Shown here: piece after piece, positions 54,925-64,000 of the stretch
Layout of the letters: each line of letters starts with the position of its first letter
Position numbering within the stretch: the stretch's first letter is position 1
Source of the DNA: Protaetiibacter intestinalis
Lineage (GTDB): Bacteria; Actinomycetota; Actinomycetes; Actinomycetales; Microbacteriaceae
Length of the DNA stretch: 64,000 nt
Assembly (NCBI RefSeq): GCF_003627075.1
Contig: NZ_CP032630.1
Location: forward strand, 2,790,001-2,854,000
Direction: 5' to 3'
Translations under genes and position numbers: made by a program
The notes under the pieces: generated by a model
What the model was told of the DNA's origin: nothing
The model's input: the letters and a program-made list of their open reading frames with translations, nothing else
Databases searched by the model: none

Positions 54925-57801
54925 ATGCGTGGCGCACCCTCCTCCCCCCTGATCGGTCGTGAGGCCGAGCTCGGGCAGCTGCGCGCGGCCTTCGCCGAGG
55001 CAGCCGGCGGCGACGCCCGCATCGTCGTGGTGGGCGGCGAGGCCGGCATCGGCAAGTCGCGTCTGCTCGAGGAGTTCCTGGGCTCGCTCGACGCCGAGGT
55101 GGTGGTGACGCGCGGCCAGTGCGTCGAGTTCGGCGCCGTCGGACTGCCCTACGCGCCGCTCACGGGCGTCTTCCGCGACCTGGTGAGCACCTTCGGCGAG
55201 GACGCGGTCTTCGCGGCCGCCGCGGGTGGCGCCGAGGTGCTGCGCTCGCTCGTCGAGGTGCGCATCCCCGACGAGCGCGACGAACGGCTCGGCATCGCCC
55301 GGCTCGACGAGGCCGTCACGACCGTCTTCGAACGGCTCTCGGCGGACCGCGCCGTCGTGGTCGCCATCGAGGACCTGCACTGGGCCGACGCCGCGACCCT
55401 CGACGTGCTCCGCTTCCTCGCCCGGATGCAGCGCAGCGGCCGGGTGCTGCTGCTGCTCAGCTACCGCAGCGACGACGTCGCCCGCGGCCACCCGCTGCGC
55501 GGGCTCCTCGCCGAGCTCGAGCGCAACCGCCGGGCCACGCGCATCCTGCTCGAACGGCTCGACGCGACCGAGGTGCGCGCCCAGGCCGCGGGCATCCTCG
55601 GCACGGCCCCGACCCTCGAGCAGGCCCGCGCCCTGTTCGAACGCAGCGAAGGGGTGCCGTTCTTCGTCGAGGAGCTGCTGAGCTGCGGTCTCGACGGCAC
55701 GACGGGCGCCGTCCCCTCGACCCTGCGTGAGCTGCTGCTCGCCCGCTACGAGACGCTCTCCGCCGGATCGCGACGGCTCATGCGGACGCTCGCGGCGGGG
55801 GGCGGACACGTGCCGCACGAGGTGCTCGCGGGCGTCGCCGAGCTCGACACGGAGCCGCTCGAGGAGGCGCTGCGCAGCGCGATCGAAGCCGGCGTGGCGG
55901 TCGTCTCCGGACGCGGCTACGACTTCCGCCACGCGCTCGTCCGCGAGGCGGTCGCCGCGGAGCTGCTGCCCGGCGAGGCGGCCCGCGTGCACGCGCGGTA
56001 CGCGACCGCGCTCGAGGCGCATCCGGTCGATCCGGCCCGGCGCGCGGCACGGGCCGTGCTCGTGTCCGCCCATTGGCTCGAGGCGCACGAGCTCGAGAGC
56101 GCCTTCCGCACCGCGCTCGAGGGCATGTGGCTGAGCCGCGCGGCGTACGCGCACGCGAGCGCCGCGCAACTCGGGGAGCGCGCCCTCTCCCTGTGGGATC
56201 GCGTCGCCGACCCCGAGGGCACCGCCGGACTCGGTCAGGTGGCGCTGCTCGAAATCGTCGCGCGCGCCTGGCGCAGTGCCGGCGAGGCGCCGCGCGGGCT
56301 CGCCACGATCGAGCAGGCGCTCGCGCAGGTCGACCCGGGAGACGCCGTGCAGCGGGCCCGCCTGCTGCGCACCCGCGGCCTCATGATCGACGCGGAGGGG
56401 CGCATCGAGGCGCTCCTCATGTTCGAGGAGGCGCTCACCCTGCTCTCGGACGACGACGACCCGTTGCTGCGCGCCGGCATCCTCTCGGAGGCGGCCAGCA
56501 AGTACATGGTCTCGGGCCGCAGCGAGCAGGCGATCGGGGCATCCACCCGCGCGCTCGAACTCGCCCCGGCCGACGCGGGACGCATCCGCTCGGTCGCCGC
56601 GAACGTGCGTGCCGGCACCCTCGCGCATCTCGGTCGGCTCGACGAGGCCGACGAGGACTACGCGCTCGCCCTCCGCGAGGCCGGCGACGATCGCGACGCC
56701 CTGCTGCGCTATCACGTCAACTACTCCGACACCCTCCACCTGCTCGGGCGCTTCCGGGAGTCGATCGCGGTCGCGACCGAGGGCATCCGCATCGCCGAGG
56801 ATGCCGGCGTCGCCCGCACCTCGGGCGCCATCCTCGCCGTCAACACCGTCGACCCGCTCTTCTCGATCGGCGAATGGGATCGGGCGGACGTGCTCATCGC
56901 CGACGCGCTCGACCTCGAACCGCCCGCCGTGTTCCGCACCTACCTGCGGCGGGCCCGCATCCGTTCCGTGCTGTGGCGCGGCGAGCCGGATGAGGCACGG
57001 GCGCTGTTCGAGCTCTGGCAGGGCAGCATGACGCAGCTGGCCGAGTTCGAGGACCAGGTCTCGGCGGGGCTCGCGCTCGACATCGCCGAGGTGCAGCTCG
57101 CCCTCGGCCGGCTCGACGACGCGTGGGAGTGGGCGGGGCGGCTCGTCGAGCGCCCCCGACTCGGCTCACCGCCGTGGGAGCTGCCCGTCGCCCCCGTCGT
57201 CGCGCGCATCATCGCCCGTCGTCGGGATGCCGCCGCCGACCCGACGCTGCACGGCGAGCAGGTACGCGCCCTCGAGGCGGTGCTCGAGCGCGACGACTGG
57301 CCCACCCGTCCGCTCTGGCGCGCGTTCGCCGCCGCCGAGCTGGGCGGACCGAGCGGCGCGGGCGACGACGTGGGGCTGTGGCAGCACGCCCTCGACGAGT
57401 CCCGGGCGGAGACGACCTCGGTGCTGACCCGGCTCCAACTCGCCTATGGCCTCGCCCGCGCCCAGCTGCGCACGGGCGACCGCGAGGCCGCCACCGCGAC
57501 CCTCGGCGCGCTCCGCGACGACGCCGACCGGCTCGGCGCGACGCTCGTCGTACGCTGGGCCGACGAGCTGCTGCACGATGCCGGACTCGGCGGGCACCCG
57601 GTCGGCGAGGCGCGCGACGAGCTCACGGCGCGCGAGCTGCAGGTGCTCGAGCTCATCGCCGAGGGGCTCAGCAACGGGCAGATCGCCGAGCGGCTCTACA
57701 TCAGCCGCAAGACCGTGTCGGTGCACGTCTCGGCGATCCTGCGCAAGCTCGGCGCCTCCTCGCGCACCGAGGCCGCCCGGCTGCACCTGTCGCGCAGCTG
57801 A
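54925..57801 (+). CDS. Large ATPase LuxR-family (LAL) transcription regulator
   Basis: 958 aa. N-terminal STAND/AAA ATPase: [16 protein letters not shown], Walker [21 protein letters not shown] (about 34-53), Walker [20 protein letters not shown]. The middle is helical TPR-like repeats (about 380-870). A C-terminal LuxR helix-turn-helix (about 893-958) is shown by [20 protein letters not shown] and [21 protein letters not shown] typical signal-binding activator; the ligand is not predictable. Convergent with the MFS gene; the fad operon is upstream. Target unknown. Confidence 0.94.
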   Translation: MRGAPSSPLIGREAELGQLRAAFAEAAGGDARIVVVGGEAGIGKSRLLEEFLGSLDAEVVVTRGQCVEFGAVGLPYAPLTGVFRDLVSTFGEDAVFAAAAGGAEVLRSLVEVRIPDERDERLGIARLDEAVTTVFERLSADRAVVVAIEDLHWADAATLDVLRFLARMQRSGRVLLLLSYRSDDVARGHPLRGLLAELERNRRATRILLERLDATEVRAQAAGILGTAPTLEQARALFERSEGVPFFVEELLSCGLDGTTGAVPSTLRELLLARYETLSAGSRRLMRTLAAGGGHVPHEVLAGVAELDTEPLEEALRSAIEAGVAVVSGRGYDFRHALVREAVAAELLPGEAARVHARYATALEAHPVDPARRAARAVLVSAHWLEAHELESAFRTALEGMWLSRAAYAHASAAQLGERALSLWDRVADPEGTAGLGQVALLEIVARAWRSAGEAPRGLATIEQALAQVDPGDAVQRARLLRTRGLMIDAEGRIEALLMFEEALTLLSDDDDPLLRAGILSEAASKYMVSGRSEQAIGASTRALELAPADAGRIRSVAANVRAGTLAHLGRLDEADEDYALALREAGDDRDALLRYHVNYSDTLHLLGRFRESIAVATEGIRIAEDAGVARTSGAILAVNTVDPLFSIGEWDRADVLIADALDLEPPAVFRTYLRRARIRSVLWRGEPDEARALFELWQGSMTQLAEFEDQVSAGLALDIAEVQLALGRLDDAWEWAGRLVERPRLGSPPWELPVAPVVARIIARRRDAAADPTLHGEQVRALEAVLERDDWPTRPLWRAFAAAELGGPSGAGDDVGLWQHALDESRAETTSVLTRLQLAYGLARAQLRTGDREAATATLGALRDDADRLGATLVVRWADELLHDAGLGGHPVGEARDELTARELQVLELIAEGLSNGQIAERLYISRKTVSVHVSAILRKLGASSRTEAARLHLSRS

Positions 57802-57818
57802 GCGGCCCCGGTCGCGAC

Positions 57819-59309
57819 TCAGTGGTGCGCGACCGCCTCGAGCTCGGCGTCGCTCAGCTCGGGCTGCACGGGCTTGCGCACGAAGAAGGCCGCGACGATG
57901 GCGAGCGGGGAGAGCAGCGCGCCGCCGAGGAAGGCCCAGTGCACGCCCGCGATCAGCTCCTCGGGCGTCGCCGCCTCCGGCGTCGAGGCTCCCGCGGCCG
58001 AGGTGCCGATCGCGAGCAGGGCGATGAAGGCCGCCGTTCCTGCGGCACCCGCCACCTGCTGGACGGTGCCGATCGTGGCGGAGCCGTGCGAGTACAGGTG
58101 CGGCGGCAGCGCGCTCGTCGCCGTCGTGAAGATCGGGGTGAACAGCAGCCCGAGACCGAGGCTCAGCACGATGTGCGTCACGAGGACGAACCAGACCTGG
58201 GTGTGCGCGTCGAAGAAGGTCATCGCCCAGATCGCCGCACTCATGACGATCGACCCCGGGATGACGAGCGGCGCCGGCCCCAGGCGATCGTAGACGCGCC
58301 CGACGAAGGGCCCCATGAGACCCATCAGCAGGCCGCCGGGCAGCAGGGTGAGCCCGATGACGAGCGTGTCGATGGCGAGTCCGCGCTCGAGGTAGATCGG
58401 CAGCAGGATCACGACGCCGAACAGCACCGCCATGAGGATGACGAAGAACAGGATCGAGACGGTAAAGCTGCGCGACCGGAAGGTGCGCAGGTCGAGCAGC
58501 GCCGCATCCCGCCGCTGCAGGCGCAGCTGGCGCAGGATGAACAGCGCGAGCGCGACGCCGCCGATCACGAGCGGGATCCACGACGGCATCATCGCCTTGC
58601 CCTCCGCCGCGAGTCCGAGGTTGCTGAGGCCGAACACGACCCCGCTGAAGCCGAACGCCGAGAGCACGACCGACAGCACGTCGAGCGGCACCTTCCGAGG
58701 CTCCGAGACGTTGGGCACGCGCGCGATGCCGATGCCGAGCATCACGAGCGCGATCGGCAGCATGACCCAGAACAGCCCGCGCCAGGCGCTGAACTGCAGG
58801 ATGAGCCCGGACACCGCGGGGCCGATGGCCGGCGCCACCGACATCACGATCGAGATGCGGCCCATGATGCGCCCGCGGTCGGACAGCGGCACGAGGGTCA
58901 GCACGGTCGTCATGAGCAGCGGCATCATGATGCCGGTGCCCATCGCCTGCACGACCCGGCCGGCGACGAGCGGGCCGAACCCGGGCGCCGTCGCGGCGAT
59001 GAGCGTGCCGAGCGAGAACAACGACATGGCGGTGATGAACACGGGGCGCGTGTTGAGCCGCTCGAGCAGGAACCCCGTCACCGGGATCACGACCGCGAGG
59101 GTGAGCGCGAAGGCCGTCGTGAGCCACTGGCCCTGGCTCGGGGTGATGCGCAGGTCTTCCATAATCTCGGGCACCGCGACGCTCATGGTGGTCTCGTTGA
59201 GGAAGACCACGAACACGGCGGCCAGCAGCAGCACGATCGCGACACGGTTCCGGCGCGCCACGGCGGGGTCGGGAGCGCCGGCGGTGTTCTGCAGGGCGTT
59301 GTCGGTCAC
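57819..59309 (-). CDS. MFS transporter, EmrB/QacA (DHA2) type
   Basis: 496 aa, fourteen predicted helices. LAAVFVVFLNETTMSVAVPE opens helix 1; motif A region LERLNTRPVFITAMSLFSLG; motif C-like MSVAPAIGPAVSGLILQFSA marks an antiporter. A drug or metabolite/H+ exporter. GTG at 59307-59309 follows GGAGGCACC; the longer frame upstream runs into the promoter. An 11-bp-spaced direct repeat (TACGG) lies about 50 bp upstream. Substrate unknown; no TetR or MarR gene is adjacent. Confidence 0.93.
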   Translation of the reverse strand: MTDNALQNTAGAPDPAVARRNRVAIVLLLAAVFVVFLNETTMSVAVPEIMEDLRITPSQGQWLTTAFALTLAVVIPVTGFLLERLNTRPVFITAMSLFSLGTLIAATAPGFGPLVAGRVVQAMGTGIMMPLLMTTVLTLVPLSDRGRIMGRISIVMSVAPAIGPAVSGLILQFSAWRGLFWVMLPIALVMLGIGIARVPNVSEPRKVPLDVLSVVLSAFGFSGVVFGLSNLGLAAEGKAMMPSWIPLVIGGVALALFILRQLRLQRRDAALLDLRTFRSRSFTVSILFFVILMAVLFGVVILLPIYLERGLAIDTLVIGLTLLPGGLLMGLMGPFVGRVYDRLGPAPLVIPGSIVMSAAIWAMTFFDAHTQVWFVLVTHIVLSLGLGLLFTPIFTTATSALPPHLYSHGSATIGTVQQVAGAAGTAAFIALLAIGTSAAGASTPEAATPEELIAGVHWAFLGGALLSPLAIVAAFFVRKPVQPELSDAELEAVAHH

Positions 59310-59353
59310 GGTGCCTCCGGTGGGGGTGGTGGTGGGCGTTCTGCGCCCGGGAA

Positions 59354-59371
59354 CGTACGGTATGTGTACGG
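59354..59371 (-). promoter_or_regulatory. Operator-like repeat upstream of the MFS gene
   Basis: CGTACGGTATGTGTACGG: two TACGG repeats one helical turn apart and two GTAC palindromes spaced by seven bases, 45-62 bp before the start. A TTGACG hexamer lies just upstream on the minus strand (59371-59376), possibly a -35. Confidence 0.35.
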
Positions 59372-59420
59372 CGTCAACATTACAGCGCACCACCGACATC
59401 GGGTGGCCGCACGGAGGGGG

Positions 59421-61364
59421 CTAACGGCCGCGTTCGGCGTCGTATTCCCGCGCGGGCTCATCCGGCAGCGGGCGCGCCACCGGGATGCGGGTGCCGAGCA
59501 CCTGCGAGACGATGTCGCGCGCGATGTGCCGGTCGGTGAGTCCGGCCTCCTCGAGCACCTGGTCGCGGCTCGCGTGCTCGAGGAACTCGTCGGGCAGCCC
59601 GAGCTCGTCCACGGCGGTGTCGACGCCCGCCGCCCGCAAGTCCTGACGGATGCGGGTGCCCACGCCGCCCACGCGGATGCCGTCCTCGATCGAGACGACG
59701 AGCCGGTGCTCGCGGGCGAGCTCGATGACGCTGCCGGGTACGGGGATCACCCAGCGCGGGTCGATCACGGTCGCCCCGATCCCCTGGTCCGCGAGCCGGT
59801 CGGCGACGCGCATCGCGAGGTCGGCCATCGGTCCGACCGCCACGAGCAGCACATCGCGGTGCGCGGCCTCCCGCAGCACGTCGACACCGTCGTCGGTGCG
59901 ACGCACGGCGTCGAACTCGTTGCCCACCGAGCCCTTCGAGAAGCGCACGACGGTCGGTCCGTCGTCGACCTGCACGGCCTCCGCGAGCTCCTCGCGGAGC
60001 CGTGTCGCGTCGCGCGGCGCCGCGATCCGGATGCCGGGCACGACCTGCAGGATCGCCAGATCCCACATGCCGTGGTGGCTCGGGCCGTCGGGACCCGTGA
60101 CCCCCGCCCGGTCGAGCACGAAGGTGACGCCCGCGCGGTGCAGGGCGACGTCCATGAGCACCTGGTCGAAGGCGCGGTTGACGAAGGTCGCGTACATCGC
60201 GACGACGGGGTGCAGACCGCCGAAGGCGAGCCCCGCGGCGCTCGTCGCCGCGTGCTGCTCGGCGATGCCGACGTCGAACACCCGGTCGGGGAAGCGCTCC
60301 GCGAACTTGTGGAGCCCCGTCGGGCGCAGCATCGCGGCCGTGATCCCGACGAGCCGGGGGTCGCGCGCGGCGAGCTCGACGATCTCGTCGGCGAACACCG
60401 AGGTCCAGGAGGGCTTGCTGGGGTGCTCGAGCGGGTCGCCCGTCTCCGGGTCGATCTGCCCGACCGCGTGGAACTGGTCGGCCACGTCGGCGAGGGCGGG
60501 CTCGTATCCCCTGCCCTTCTGCGTGATGACGTGCACGATGACGGGCGCGTCGTAGGCCTTCGCCTGCCGCAGCGCCTCCTCGAGCGAGCCGAGGTCGTGG
60601 CCGTCGACGGGGCCGAGGTACTTGATGTCGAGGTTGGAGTAGAGCGCCTCGTTGTTGGAGAAGCGCGAGAGGAAGCCGTGGATGGCGCCCCGCGTGCCGC
60701 GGTAGACGGCCTGACCCGGCCTGCCGAGCCGGTCGAAGAAGCGCCGGCTCGAGAAGTACAGCGAGCGGTAGGCGCGCCGCGTGCGCACGGTGTTGAGGAA
60801 GCGCGCCATGCCGCCGATCGTCGGGGCGTAGGACCGTCCGTTGTCGTTGACGATCATCACGAGCCGGCGCGAGTTGTCGTCGGAGATGTTGTTGAGCGCC
60901 TCCCACGTCATCCCGCCCGTGAGCGCGCCGTCGCCGACCATCGCGACGACGTAGCGGTCGCCCTGGCCGGTCATCGCGAAGGCGCGCGAGATGCCGTCGG
61001 CCCAGCTCAGCGAGCTCGAGGCGTGCGAGCTCTCGACGATGTCGTGCTCGGACTCGGAACGCTGCGGGTAGCCCGCGAGCCCGCCGCGCTCGCGCAGCCG
61101 GCTGAAGTCCTGACGCCCCGTGAGCAGCTTGTGCACGTAGCTCTGGTGGCCGGTGTCGAAGACGATCGCGTCGTGCGGCGAGTCGAACACCCGGTGCATC
61201 GCGAGCGTGAGCTCGACGACGCCGAGGTTCGGCCCGAGGTGACCCCCGGTCTTCGCCACCTCGCGCACGAGGAACTCGCGCATCTCCACCGCGAGCTGCT
61301 CGAGCTCCTCACGGCTCAGCCGATCGAGGTCGCGCGGACCGTGGATCGTCTCGAGCAGGCTCAT
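59421..61364 (-). CDS. dxs: 1-deoxy-D-xylulose-5-phosphate synthase
   Basis: First enzyme of the MEP isoprenoid pathway: condenses pyruvate and glyceraldehyde 3-phosphate with thiamine diphosphate. 647 aa. GHLGPNLGVVELTLAMHRVF, DTGHQSYVHKLLTGRQDF, the ThDP motif VAMVGDGALTGGMTWEALNN, pyrimidine-domain Glu region DVGIAEQHAATSAAGLAFGG and the transketolase C-domain are all present. ATG 61362-61364. It starts 22 bp after the aconitase stop, on the same strand. Confidence 0.97.
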   Translation of the reverse strand: MSLLETIHGPRDLDRLSREELEQLAVEMREFLVREVAKTGGHLGPNLGVVELTLAMHRVFDSPHDAIVFDTGHQSYVHKLLTGRQDFSRLRERGGLAGYPQRSESEHDIVESSHASSSLSWADGISRAFAMTGQGDRYVVAMVGDGALTGGMTWEALNNISDDNSRRLVMIVNDNGRSYAPTIGGMARFLNTVRTRRAYRSLYFSSRRFFDRLGRPGQAVYRGTRGAIHGFLSRFSNNEALYSNLDIKYLGPVDGHDLGSLEEALRQAKAYDAPVIVHVITQKGRGYEPALADVADQFHAVGQIDPETGDPLEHPSKPSWTSVFADEIVELAARDPRLVGITAAMLRPTGLHKFAERFPDRVFDVGIAEQHAATSAAGLAFGGLHPVVAMYATFVNRAFDQVLMDVALHRAGVTFVLDRAGVTGPDGPSHHGMWDLAILQVVPGIRIAAPRDATRLREELAEAVQVDDGPTVVRFSKGSVGNEFDAVRRTDDGVDVLREAAHRDVLLVAVGPMADLAMRVADRLADQGIGATVIDPRWVIPVPGSVIELAREHRLVVSIEDGIRVGGVGTRIRQDLRAAGVDTAVDELGLPDEFLEHASRDQVLEEAGLTDRHIARDIVSQVLGTRIPVARPLPDEPAREYDAERGR

Positions 61365-61386
61365 GGATTCGAGCCTACGCCCGCGA

Positions 61387-64000
<2,614 letters not shown>

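Noticed and set aside
51041..54937. 1298-codon minus-strand frame opposite rnd, fadA and fadJ
   Set aside because: Shadow of well-supported plus-strand enzymes; composition typical of antisense GC-rich frames.

Overview
The window is high-GC DNA (roughly 70 %) from an actinobacterium, most likely the family Microbacteriaceae. This is inferred from gene order and family content: rpsD-alaS-ruvX-mltG, yebC-ruvCAB-yajC-secDF-relA, DUF3000-rnd-thiolase-FadJ, frequent GTG starts and tightly overlapping genes. No rRNA operon or CRISPR array is visible. No named species can be assigned from the sequence alone.

Layout. 1-5.5 kb (minus strand): an information-processing operon rpsD, a small membrane protein, alaS, ruvX, mltG. 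5.7-9.9 kb: rarA, divergent from a cyclophilin, a DUF349 protein and a lone AbiEi-like protein. 9.9-20.6 kb (minus): one long compact run pdxS, pdxT, a two-helix membrane protein, yebC, ruvC, ruvA, ruvB, yajC, secD, secF, relA, joining vitamin B6 synthesis, Holliday-junction processing, Sec export and ppGpp metabolism. 20.7-32.1 kb: pdxY, a HIT protein, a large secreted subtilase, thrS (carrying an apparent one-base frameshift), an acyltransferase/SGNH membrane protein, a trypsin-like lipoprotein and a DUF2510-DUF805 protein.

32.1-41.2 kb: a tRNA cluster (Val-GAC, Cys, Gly on minus; Val-CAC on plus) and an 8.5-kb genomic island integrated in tRNA-Val(CAC). The island is bounded by perfect 46-bp direct repeats, 32625-32670 and 41100-41145. 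It holds only the C-terminal remnant of a tyrosine integrase, an 80-aa phage-type protein, a coiled-coil protein, a winged-helix protein, a 32-aa zinc-knuckle-like protein, two hypotheticals, a PLD-type nuclease and a GIY-YIG nuclease side by side, and a frameshifted small gene. This is the accessory and least understood part of the window; the PLD + GIY-YIG pair is the best candidate for an undescribed defence module.

41.2-64 kb: an Amt-like paralogue without the twin histidines, beside a normal amt that has a GlnR-like box upstream; nhaA; zapE; a rhodanese-SufE-RibD-like operon; an alpha/beta hydrolase; DUF3000-rnd; the fatty-acid beta-oxidation pair fadA-fadJ; a large ATPase LuxR regulator; an EmrB/QacA-type MFS transporter; dxs; and aconitase, cut by the window edge.
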